Shown here: positions 6,493 to 13,033 of the stretch, one piece after another | How the letters are laid out: the number at the start of each line of letters is the position of its first letter | Numbering within the stretch: position 1 is the first letter of the stretch | Origin: Syntrophomonadaceae bacterium | GTDB taxonomy: Bacteria > Bacillota > Dethiobacteria > PWVN01 | Assembly (NCBI GenBank): GCA_007136165.1 | Contig: SLHK01000207.1 | Span: 1-14,931 of the forward strand | Direction: 5' to 3' | Length of the DNA stretch: 14,931 bases | Notes under the pieces: generated by a model | Databases searched by the model: none | Seen by the model: only the letters and a program-made list of their open reading frames with translations | Told to the model about the DNA's origin: nothing | Program-made: the position numbers and the translations under genes

Positions 6493-7416
6493 ATGCCGGA
6501 CCGGTTTATGTTTATTGTGAACCCTGCTTCTTCCAACGGCAGGACCAGCCGACGGTGGCCGGAAATAAAAAACATTCTGGATACCAGGGGCTTAGAGTAC
6601 GACTTCCGGATGACGGAGGGTCCCTGGGAAGCGGCGGAAATCGCCAGAGACAGCCTCCGGGGGGGGTACAACGTGGTGGTGGCCGTGGGCGGAGACGGCA
6701 CATTGAATGAAGTGGCCAACGGGTTTTTCCTGGTGGATGAAGAGGTGAGAGCCGGGAGCAGCCTGGGGGTAATTTCCATGGGCACCGGCAGCGACTTTAT
6801 CCGCACGGCGGGGATTCCCAAAGATATCCAATCAGCAGTGAAGGTCATTGAAAGGGGCGAGAAAACCCTGTTGGATGTGGGACGGGCCCGTTTTGCCCGG
6901 GCCGACGGCACTATGGCGGACCGCTATTTCCTGAACGTGGCCGATGTGGGCATCGGCGGCGAGACGGCCGAGAGGGTCAACAACACCTCCAAGGCCCTGG
7001 GCGGGTTTGTTTCCTTTCTCTGGGGAGTCATCGTCTCCATATTCCTCTACAAAAACAAGGAAATGACCCTGGCCATCGATGAGGAGATCACCTGGCAGGG
7101 GAAGTTTGTCACAGTGGCCCTGGGCAACGGCCGCTTCTTCGGGGGAGGTATGAAGATTACCCCCCAGGCCATGCTCACCGACGGTCTCCTGGATGTCACC
7201 ATCCTCCCCGACCTTTCCAAACCCAGGCTCCTGATGAGCCTGCCCAAAGTCTACAGCGGCAGACACCTGGAAATCAAGGGGGTAAAATACGCCCGCGGTA
7301 AAAAAATCTCCATCAAATCCCCGGAACCCGCCCTGCTGGAGATGGACGGGGAGATACCGGGCCGGACCCCCGTAGATGTGGAAGTCCTGCCCCTGGCCCT
7401 CCAAATCTTAACCTAG
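6493..7416 (+). CDS. Diacylglycerol kinase-family lipid kinase (YegS/DagK/BmrU-like)
   Basis: Predicted ATP-dependent kinase of diacylglycerol or a related lipid, recycling lipid for phospholipid synthesis at the membrane face. The 307 residues show the DAGK catalytic fold: NPASSNG at 10-16, the nucleotide-binding GGDGTLNEV at 66-74, GTGSDF at 97-102 (a variant of the usual GTxND), and a C-terminal lobe with GGGMKITPQA and DGLLDV. No signal peptide or strong membrane segment is seen. The ATG at 6493 has GGGGGTG six bases upstream. The gap of 54 bases after thiI has no clear terminator, so it may be third in that operon. Its TAG stop shares CTAG with the convergent ABC-F gene. The substrate cannot be told from sequence. 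Confidence 0.9.
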   Translation: MPDRFMFIVNPASSNGRTSRRWPEIKNILDTRGLEYDFRMTEGPWEAAEIARDSLRGGYNVVVAVGGDGTLNEVANGFFLVDEEVRAGSSLGVISMGTGSDFIRTAGIPKDIQSAVKVIERGEKTLLDVGRARFARADGTMADRYFLNVADVGIGGETAERVNNTSKALGGFVSFLWGVIVSIFLYKNKEMTLAIDEEITWQGKFVTVALGNGRFFGGGMKITPQAMLTDGLLDVTILPDLSKPRLLMSLPKVYSGRHLEIKGVKYARGKKISIKSPEPALLEMDGEIPGRTPVDVEVLPLALQILT

Positions 7417-9362
7417 CCCTCTTCCGGGGGCAGCCTCTCCAGTTTAAGCCCCGCCTCTTCCCACTCCCGGTACAGGGACTTGAGGTTTTCCCGGGCCATG
7501 TCGAAATCAGCCGCAACCTGCCGGGCTTCGATAAAATTGTCGTAAAACCCCGGAACCGCCATTTTAGCTTCCAGAAGAGCAACCTTCTCTTCCTCCCCGT
7601 TAATAGCCGTCTCCAGTTCCTGCAGGCGCCTCTTCAGGCTGCGGCGTTGTCGCCGCAGGGCCAGCACCTGCTCCCGCTCTTCTCTTTCCCGTTCCCGCTG
7701 CTCCCGCCTGGAAATTACGGCCTCTCCCGGCCCTGCTTTTTCCTCCGTCCGCCTCCGGCGGTTTTTTTCCTCAATATAGCCGTCATACCCACCCTTGTAC
7801 AGGGTTACATTACCATCCCTGATTTCCAGAACTTTGGTGGCTGTGCGCTGAATAAAGTAGCGGTCATGGGAGACCACCAGCAGGGTACCGGGGTACTCCT
7901 CCAGGGAGGATTCCAGCTCCTCCACCCCCTTGATGTCCAGGTGGTTGGTGGGCTCATCCAGGACGAGGAAGTTACCTTCTGTCAGGGCCACCTTGGCCAG
8001 GGCCAGGCGGGATTTCTCGCCGCCGCTCAAATCCTTGACCTCTTTGAAAACGTCATCTCCCCGGAAGAGATAGCGCCCCAGGTAGCTGCGGGCCTCCTGC
8101 TCCTTAAGTCCCCCTTCCGCCATGATGGTATCCAGGGGAGTGCTCTCGGGGTCCAGCTGACCCTGCTCCTGGTCAAAATAGGCGGTACTCACGCTGGCCC
8201 CCACCTTCACCCGGCCTTCGTCGGCCGTTTCCTGCCCGGTGATCAGGCGCAGCAGGGTGGTTTTCCCGGCACCGTTGGGCCCCACCATGGCCACCCGGTC
8301 TCCCCAGTAAAGGGTAAAATCTACATGGGAAAAGAGCTGCAGTTCCCCGAAGTTCTTGGCCACCCCCGCAAAGGCCACCACCATACGGCCGCTGCGTCCC
8401 CCAAAGCCAAAGTTTAGGGCCATGTTTTGGGCCGCAGAGGGTTTATCCAAAACGTCCAGCCTTTCCAGGCGCTTTTCCCGGCTGCGAGCCTGGCGCTTGG
8501 AGCGTTCGTCGGCAGTGGAAGTCCTGATGAGCTCCATATCCTTGTGAAGGGCCGCCTGCTGCTTTTTGTAGGCTTTTTTTTGGCTGTCCTCCTGGATTTT
8601 TTTCTGGTACAAATAACTGGAGTAGTTCCCCCGGTACACCTGGAGCTTCTTCCCCTCCAGAGCGGCGATGCGCCCCACTACCCGGTCCAGGAAATAGCGG
8701 TCGTGGGAGACGACGACTAAAGCCCCCCGCCAATCCCGCAGATACCCTTCCAACCATTCCACCGCATCCATATCCAGGTGGTTGGTGGGCTCATCCAGCA
8801 GCAGGAGGTCCGGTTCCTTGAGAAGCAGGGCTGCCAGCTGCGCCCGGGTCTTTTCGCCGCCGCTGAACCCGGAAAGGGACCGGTTCAAATCCTCCTGATT
8901 AAAGCCCATGCCCCCGGTAATCATTTTCAGGCGGCTGTCCAGGGTATACCCGCCCTGCAGTTCATAGGCCTGGGTCAGCTGGGCGTACCTGTCCATGAGG
9001 TCTGTAAGCTTTTCTTCCTCCGGGGCGGTACAGGCAGCCATTTCCTTCTCCATTTCCCCCAGGGTTTTCCTAAGGCGCATAATTTCCGGGACAGCACCGT
9101 ACAAGTATTCTCCCAGTCTGGTACCCGGCAGGTATTCCGGCTTCTGGCTCAAATAGGCAGGGGCTGCACCCCGGGCCAGGACCACCTGGCCCGAGTCGGC
9201 TTCTTCCAGCCGGAGGATAATCTTCAAGAGGGTAGTTTTGCCGGCGCCGTTGGGCCCTACCAATCCCAGCTTTTCGCCGTGGCTGACCTGCAGGGATACG
9301 CCCTCCAGCACTTTTTTGTCACCAAAGGATTTGCTGATGTTGTTTAGACTCAGTAATGCCAC
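7413..9362 (-). CDS. ydiF: ABC-F family ATPase, YdiF-like, ribosome-associated
   Basis: Soluble twin-ATPase of the ABC-F group, whose studied members act on the ribosome as translation factors or antibiotic protection proteins. The 649 residues contain two ATP-binding cassettes: Walker A GPNGAGKTT at 36-44 and 361-369, signatures FSGGEK (166-171) and LSGGEK (445-450), and Walker B LLLLDEPTNHLD and FLVLDEPTNHLD. A charged linker at about 245-315 joins them. A C-terminal Arg/Glu-rich coiled coil (about 550-645) has the pattern of Bacillus YdiF, ending YREWEE. There are no membrane segments. GTG 9362 is chosen as the start because GGAG lies just upstream and homology begins at LLSLNNISKSFG; a TTG at 9401 is less likely. 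The gene stands alone with its own promoter. A role in resistance is not indicated. Confidence 0.93.
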   Translation of the reverse strand: MALLSLNNISKSFGDKKVLEGVSLQVSHGEKLGLVGPNGAGKTTLLKIILRLEEADSGQVVLARGAAPAYLSQKPEYLPGTRLGEYLYGAVPEIMRLRKTLGEMEKEMAACTAPEEEKLTDLMDRYAQLTQAYELQGGYTLDSRLKMITGGMGFNQEDLNRSLSGFSGGEKTRAQLAALLLKEPDLLLLDEPTNHLDMDAVEWLEGYLRDWRGALVVVSHDRYFLDRVVGRIAALEGKKLQVYRGNYSSYLYQKKIQEDSQKKAYKKQQAALHKDMELIRTSTADERSKRQARSREKRLERLDVLDKPSAAQNMALNFGFGGRSGRMVVAFAGVAKNFGELQLFSHVDFTLYWGDRVAMVGPNGAGKTTLLRLITGQETADEGRVKVGASVSTAYFDQEQGQLDPESTPLDTIMAEGGLKEQEARSYLGRYLFRGDDVFKEVKDLSGGEKSRLALAKVALTEGNFLVLDEPTNHLDIKGVEELESSLEEYPGTLLVVSHDRYFIQRTATKVLEIRDGNVTLYKGGYDGYIEEKNRRRRTEEKAGPGEAVISRREQREREREEREQVLALRRQRRSLKRRLQELETAINGEEEKVALLEAKMAVPGFYDNFIEARQVAADFDMARENLKSLYREWEEAGLKLERLPPEEG

Positions 9363-9418
9363 TCTTCTCCGCCACCCTTCAGGGACCCGTTGTGCCAGCA
9401 AAAGAATCGTCCCCTAAT

Positions 9419-9447
9419 AATATACCCGTCGGGAAGGAGACTGTAAA
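9419..9447 (-). promoter_or_regulatory. Sigma-A-type promoter of the ABC-F gene
   Basis: On the minus strand TTTACA (9447-9442) and TATATT (9424-9419) each match five of six consensus positions and are 17 bases apart. The start site would be near 9412, giving a leader of about 50 bases before the GTG. This is the best sigma-A match in the window. Confidence 0.75.
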
Positions 9448-9485
9448 GCCGCATACTTTGATGGGGAAGGTAAAACATAATAGTG

Positions 9486-9514
9486 TTTCGGCATTTCCCG
9501 GGAAATGCTATAAT
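9486..9514 (+). promoter_or_regulatory. Extended -10 promoter of the rhomboid gene
   Basis: TGCTATAAT (9506-9514) is a perfect extended -10 element. The -35 position 17 bases upstream reads TTTCGG (9486-9491), a weak match, which is common for extended -10 promoters. The spacer is almost entirely a perfect palindrome, listed separately. The leader would be about 78 bases, with the ribosome binding site AAAGGTGG just before the ATG at 9599. Confidence 0.7.
9491..9508. promoter_or_regulatory. Perfect 18-bp palindrome in promoter spacer, candidate operator
   Basis: GCATTTCCCGGGAAATGC is a perfect inverted repeat with two 9-base arms and no loop. It fills the spacer between the -35 and -10 of the rhomboid promoter, where a bound dimeric protein would block RNA polymerase. 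It is not a terminator: there is no loop and no T run. I do not recognise it as the site of a known regulator. Confidence 0.6.
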
Positions 9515-9598
9515 AAAAATAGGCCAAAGAAATCTTTTACATAGGATAAAAGCAGCAAATCCCCGAATATTTTGCCATAGCCGAAAGGTGGCTTACTA

Positions 9599-10276
9599 AT
9601 GATACCCATTAAGGATTCGACCCGGACCCGTACTTTTCCCGTCATCAACACTACTTTGATTTTGACCAACATTTTCGTCTTTATCTGGATGCTGACCCTT
9701 TCCCAGGCTGAAGCGGTGGAGACGGCCTACAGCCTGGGCCTTATCCCGGCCCGGTTCAATGCTTTCTTGACGGAAGGGCGCCTGCTCAGCGCCCTTTCCC
9801 CCGTCATCACATACCAGTTTCTCCACGGCGGCTGGTTTCACCTCATCAGCAACATGCTGTATCTCTGGGTATTTGGCGACAATGTGGAAGATAATTTGGG
9901 CCATATTCCTTATCTCATCTTTTACCTGCTGGTGGGCGGCATTGCCGGCCTGGCCCAGTTTTATTTCAACCCTTTAAGCACCGTCCCCATAGTGGGGGCC
10001 AGCGGGGCCGTGGCGGGAATCCTGGGGGCCTACCTCCTCATATGCCCCAATGCCCGGGTCCTGACCATCATCCCCATCTTCTTCTTTATCACCATGGCCG
10101 AGATCAGGGCTGTCTTCTTCCTCCTCTTCTGGTTCTTCCTCCAGCTCTTTAACGGCCTGGCCAGTATAGGCATTGAAAGCGTTGCCGTGGCCTGGTGGGC
10201 CCACATCGGCGGCTTTCTGGCGGGGGTTATCCTGGTGAAGCTGTTTATCCGCCGGGCTGTCTGCGAGGAACGGTAA
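9599..10276 (+). CDS. Rhomboid-family intramembrane serine protease
   Basis: Polytopic membrane protein predicted to cleave transmembrane segments of other proteins. The 225 residues give about six hydrophobic segments, starting at about 17-35. Family motifs are all present: HLISN at 81-85 (His81, Asn85), catalytic Ser135 in GASGAVAG, and catalytic His202 in AHIGGF, so it is predicted to be active. The basic C-terminus ends in the cytoplasm if the usual topology holds. The ATG at 9599 has AAAGGTGG about six bases upstream, flanked by a short AGCC/GGCT inverted repeat that could partly hide it. A terminator follows at 10292-10328, so it is probably monocistronic. Its promoter carries a candidate operator. 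The substrate is unknown. Confidence 0.92.
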   Translation: MIPIKDSTRTRTFPVINTTLILTNIFVFIWMLTLSQAEAVETAYSLGLIPARFNAFLTEGRLLSALSPVITYQFLHGGWFHLISNMLYLWVFGDNVEDNLGHIPYLIFYLLVGGIAGLAQFYFNPLSTVPIVGASGAVAGILGAYLLICPNARVLTIIPIFFFITMAEIRAVFFLLFWFFLQLFNGLASIGIESVAVAWWAHIGGFLAGVILVKLFIRRAVCEER

Positions 10277-10291
10277 AGCCCTGAACAGGGA

Positions 10292-10328
10292 AAATGCTCC
10301 GGGGATTACCCGGAGCATTTAATATTTT
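10292..10328 (+). terminator. Probable rho-independent terminator of the rhomboid gene
   Basis: A perfect 12-bp stem (AAATGCTCCGGG, 10292-10303, with CCCGGAGCATTT, 10309-10320) with a 5-base loop is followed by AATATTTT. The T run is short and interrupted, so termination may be partial and some transcripts could continue into the small gene downstream. Confidence 0.7.
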
Positions 10329-10378
10329 GCGCCATTGGGGGGGAAGCTAAAGGCAAACTCGAGGGGAGGCGAAAAGAC

Positions 10379-10621
10379 ATGGAAAAACCCAGGTATCCCG
10401 GGGTGGACTACAGCGACCACGGCATCGCCGGGAACAATGAAAACACCCTGCCCCAAAAAGATTGGCAGCAGGCCATGGACCTTCTTAAAGAATGCGAAGA
10501 ACTGGCGGGAGAACTGGACTCCCGGGCCCAATCCAAGGAGATGGCGACGGACATCAAGCCTTTGAGCAGCCGGCTTAAAGAAGGCATCTCCGGTTTGCGA
10601 AAGCTCATGGGAGAGACGTAA
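10379..10621 (+). CDS. Small hypothetical protein, 80 residues
   Basis: Not recognised. It is judged a real gene because a strong ribosome binding site (GGGGAGG) lies eight bases before the ATG and a perfect terminator starts at its TAA stop. The product is soluble and charged. Residues 1-27 look unstructured (Pro, Gly, Asn, Asp) and 28-78 look helical, with heptad-like spacing in QQAMDLLKECEELAGEL and SRLKEGISGLRKLM, which suggests a helical hairpin or short coiled coil. It has one cysteine (in KECEEL), no signal peptide and no membrane segment. No good promoter is seen between it and the rhomboid terminator, so it may depend on read-through. Function is unknown and none is proposed. Confidence 0.75.
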   Translation: MEKPRYPGVDYSDHGIAGNNENTLPQKDWQQAMDLLKECEELAGELDSRAQSKEMATDIKPLSSRLKEGISGLRKLMGET

Positions 10622-10650
10622 AAGCCCCGGCTTTAGCCGGGGCTTTTTTT
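10621..10650. terminator. Bidirectional terminator between small gene and thioesterase gene
   Basis: Perfect 12-bp stem AAAGCCCCGGCT / AGCCGGGGCTTT (10621-10646) with a TT tip, followed by a run of seven T on the plus strand (10644-10650) and by TTTT on the minus strand. It serves the small gene and the convergent thioesterase gene, whose stop codon (10651-10649) overlaps the T run. Confidence 0.9.
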
Positions 10651-11071
10651 AGGCGAATGCATCCTTGTATTTTTCCGCCACCTCCACAAAGCTTTCGGGG
10701 AGGGAAATCCTTTCCCCCACCCTCCGGTCATAGCAGAAGAGGTCTTGATACCCCTCGGCCAGGCTCTGAATATGGCCCTTTTTGATAAAGCGGAAGATTA
10801 AGCGGACCCTTCCCGTACTCCGGGTATAGTCCCCCACGCCCACCCGGACTTCCACCCTGTCATAGAGAAAAACCGGTATCATATAGCGCATCTTAACTTC
10901 TCCCGTCAGAAAAGCCGAGGGCTGGACTTCCTCCTCTGCCATGTTGTCCACCAGCATCCTCTCTCTGGCGGTACACGCCCAATCAAGAAACCGGCCGTCG
11001 TAAGCAATTCCCTGTACCGTAACATCCTGGGGAATCACCACATGTTCGTAGACATAATAATTTTTCGCCAC
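10649..11071 (-). CDS. Hotdog-fold acyl-CoA thioesterase (4HBT-like)
   Basis: Predicted hydrolase of an acyl-CoA or acyl-carrier-protein thioester. The 140 residues fit one hotdog domain: an N-terminal strand YYVYEHVV (5-12), Asp16 at the usual catalytic acid position, then VQGIAYDGRFLDWACTARE (19-37), which parallels the helix-entry pattern of 4-hydroxybenzoyl-CoA and YbgC-type thioesterases, and a strand VEVRVGVGDYTRSTGRVRL. The helix segment also recalls the hotdog thioesterases of enediyne pathways, but no such pathway is nearby. The start is GTG 11071 with GGGAGG eight bases upstream; a nearby ATG at 11078 is out of frame. It is probably a single gene. The substrate cannot be deduced. 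Confidence 0.82.
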   Translation of the reverse strand: MAKNYYVYEHVVIPQDVTVQGIAYDGRFLDWACTARERMLVDNMAEEEVQPSAFLTGEVKMRYMIPVFLYDRVEVRVGVGDYTRSTGRVRLIFRFIKKGHIQSLAEGYQDLFCYDRRVGERISLPESFVEVAEKYKDAFA

Positions 11072-11107
11072 GGCTCATACCTCCCTTATTACACTATATT
11101 CGGAAAA

Positions 11108-11137
11108 ACTATAAAAAATCCTGCGTCATTGTCTGAA
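11108..11137 (-). promoter_or_regulatory. Weak candidate promoter of the thioesterase gene
   Basis: On the minus strand TTCAGA (11137-11132) and TATAGT (11113-11108) are 18 bases apart in an AT-rich stretch, about 37 bases upstream of the GTG start. The -35 is poor. A second TATAGT closer to the gene would put the start inside the ribosome binding site and is less likely. Confidence 0.35.
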
Positions 11138-11208
11138 TATTTTGCATAGGGCCCCCCATTCCCGGGCGCTGCCGCTGAAACTCCCTGTCCCGGGAGGAGA
11201 GGCGGGTT

Positions 11209-11610
11209 TCAGTCAGTCCCCTTCTCCTTCAATTCCTCCAGGGGGTACCTGGCCAGGTTGGGAATAACTTTGCGCACACCGCCCCGGGGGTTGGGCACGT
11301 CTCCCTTTCTCCGGGGAATTAGGTGGAAATGCAGGTGAAAAACGGTTTGCCCTGCTGTTTCCCCGGCGTTGATTCCAATGTTGAAGCCCTGGCAGGAGTA
11401 TTTCTCCCTAAGGTAGGGCCTGCACCGGGAAATAAGGCGGAAAATGGCTGTTATTTCTGCTTCCGTCGCCTCTTCCACATCGGCGATATGCCTTTTGGCA
11501 ATGATAAGGGTATGGCCCGGGGATACGGGATAATGGTCCAAAAAGGCCGCCGCCAGCTGGTTTTCAAAGATAATCTTCTCTTTATCCAGGTTGCAAAAAG
11601 GACAGTTCAT
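11209..11610 (-). CDS. HIT-family (histidine triad) nucleotide-binding protein
   Basis: Small nucleotidyl hydrolase or transferase of the HIT superfamily, which acts on nucleoside phosphoramidates, dinucleoside polyphosphates or similar substrates. The 133 residues have CPFC at 3-6, which with histidines may bind zinc as in some HINT-like proteins, SPGHTLIIAKRH at 30-41, and the histidine triad FHLHFHLIPR (91-100; His92, His94, His96). The tail RRKGDVPNPRGGVR is common in bacterial members. The ATG at 11610 has AGGAAAGGA upstream. The thioesterase gene lies 137 bases downstream on the same strand, with no classical terminator between. The physiological substrate is unknown. Confidence 0.92.
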   Translation of the reverse strand: MNCPFCNLDKEKIIFENQLAAAFLDHYPVSPGHTLIIAKRHIADVEEATEAEITAIFRLISRCRPYLREKYSCQGFNIGINAGETAGQTVFHLHFHLIPRRKGDVPNPRGGVRKVIPNLARYPLEELKEKGTD

Positions 11611-11742
11611 TTAAGCATTCCTTTCCTGAATGTATGGTTTAGGCTGATGCTCCTAAGGCTATTATTCCCCTTTTCTGCGGAGATTTCCTGCCTCAAAACA
11701 AAGCTTCAAGGCGCTGAAGTTTTCGCCTTTTAAAAAAAGATA

Positions 11743-11755
11743 TTTACCCGGTAAA
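11743..11755. promoter_or_regulatory. Inverted repeat TTTACC-C-GGTAAA, possible operator
   Basis: A 13-base inverted repeat with one central base in the divergent region between the HIT gene and the aminotransferase gene, 64 bases before the aminotransferase ATG. I could not find a convincing sigma-A promoter around it, so its role is open. A repeat of this length can occur by chance. Confidence 0.3.
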
Positions 11756-11818
11756 GAGGAAATAACTAGAAGGGTGTATAACTTTAATATAGAACTAAAA
11801 AGCAGAAGGAGTGACACT

Positions 11819-12991
11819 ATGGACAAGGAATACAAAGAACTGCAGGTCTCTTCACGGCTGCTCCTGGGGCCCGGGCCCAGCAACGTACATCCGCGGGTCC
11901 TGAAAGCCATGGCCACCCCCCTCATCGGGCACCTGGACCCCGAGTTTCTGCAGATCATGAATGAGACCATGGAGCTGCTTCGCTGGCTCTTCCGTACGGA
12001 AAACCAGCTCACCATCCCCATGTCGGGGACCGGCAGCCTGGGTATGGAAACCTGCTTCGTAAATACCCTGGAAGAGGGGGACTCAGCCCTCATATGTGTC
12101 AACGGCGTCTTCGGCCAGAGAATGGTGGACAACGCTGAGCGCTGCGGCGCCCGGGTAGACACGGTTACGGCGCCCTGGGGGGAGCCCATAGACACGGCTG
12201 AGGTGGAAAAGGCCCTGGCACAGAAAGATTACAAGCTGCTGGCAGTGGTCCATGCCGAAACCTCCACCGGCGTCCTCCAGCCCCTTGAAGAGTTGAGCCG
12301 GATGGCGAAGGACAGGGGAACCCTCTTCCTGGTGGACACGGTAACCTCCCTGGGAGGCTGCCCCCTGGAAGTGGATAAGACGGGCATCGACATCTGTTAC
12401 AGCGGCACGCAAAAATGCCTCAGCATACCCCCCTCCCTGGCTCCCGTCACCTTCAGCGAAAAAGCCGCAGCCGTTATCCAGAAGCGGCAGGCAAAGGTCC
12501 AGAGCTGGTACCAGGACCTGAGCATGATTGCCAGCTACTGGGGCAAGGAGCGGGTTTACCATCACACGGCGCCCATATCCTCCATCTTTGCCCTGCGGGA
12601 AGGCCTACGGGTCATATATGAAGAGGGGTTGGAAGCCCGGATTCAGCGGCACAAGACCAACGCCGCCGCCCTTTGGGCCGGGGTGGAAGCCCTGGGCCTG
12701 GAACTCCTGGTTGAGGAAAAGTACCGGGCACCTTCCCTGACCACCGTCCGCATCCCCGAGGGCATCGATGACCCGGCGGTACGGAAAGCCCTCTTAGACC
12801 GGCACAACATAGAGGTGGGAGGCGGCCTGGGAGTCCTGAAGGGGAAAGTCTGGCGGGTCGGCCTCATGGGAGAAAACTCCCACGCCAACAGCGTCTTCCT
12901 TTTGCTGTCAGCCCTGGGGTCGATCTTGAACGGGATGGGCTTTGCCTGCTCAACGGGGGAAGCCCTGCAGGAAGCAGCCAAAATCTATTAA
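11819..12991 (+). CDS. Class V aminotransferase, alanine/serine-glyoxylate (pyruvate) type
   Basis: PLP enzyme that moves an amino group from alanine or serine to glyoxylate or pyruvate. The 390 residues resemble animal alanine-glyoxylate aminotransferase along the full length: SRLLLGPGPSNVHPRV (12-27), MSGTGSLGMET (68-78), the cofactor Asp173 in LVDTVTSLGG, PLP Lys199 in YSGTQKCLSIPP, and a C-terminal GGLGVLKGKVWRVGLMG. ATG 11819 is chosen over an in-frame ATG at 11774 because AAGGAGTG lies five bases upstream and homology starts with the SRLLLGPGP region. It appears monocistronic, with a strong terminator immediately after the stop. The preferred amino donor, and so a role in glycine/serine metabolism or photorespiration-like glyoxylate removal, cannot be settled from sequence. 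Confidence 0.92.
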   Translation: MDKEYKELQVSSRLLLGPGPSNVHPRVLKAMATPLIGHLDPEFLQIMNETMELLRWLFRTENQLTIPMSGTGSLGMETCFVNTLEEGDSALICVNGVFGQRMVDNAERCGARVDTVTAPWGEPIDTAEVEKALAQKDYKLLAVVHAETSTGVLQPLEELSRMAKDRGTLFLVDTVTSLGGCPLEVDKTGIDICYSGTQKCLSIPPSLAPVTFSEKAAAVIQKRQAKVQSWYQDLSMIASYWGKERVYHHTAPISSIFALREGLRVIYEEGLEARIQRHKTNAAALWAGVEALGLELLVEEKYRAPSLTTVRIPEGIDDPAVRKALLDRHNIEVGGGLGVLKGKVWRVGLMGENSHANSVFLLLSALGSILNGMGFACSTGEALQEAAKIY

Positions 12992-13026
12992 AAAGAACCC
13001 GGGGCCTGGCCCCGGGTTCTTTTTTT
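12991..13026. terminator. Bidirectional terminator between aminotransferase and nitronate monooxygenase-like genes
   Basis: Perfect 15-bp stem AAAAGAACCCGGGGC / GCCCCGGGTTCTTTT (12991-13023) with a CTG loop and a T run (13020-13026). On the minus strand it also ends in a T run, serving the convergent flavoprotein gene that stops at 13034. Confidence 0.92.
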
Positions 13027-13033
13027 CTCAGCC

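Noticed and set aside
7413..9362. ABC-F gene as an antibiotic resistance determinant
   Set aside because: The sequence follows the housekeeping YdiF type with a C-terminal coiled coil, has an ordinary short leader without an attenuator, and no resistance or mobile genes are nearby.
11175..11212. Inverted repeat CTGAAAC...GTTTCAG at the end of the HIT gene as a terminator
   Set aside because: The outer stem is only seven bases around a 24-base interior and neither side has a T run. At most a weak hairpin.
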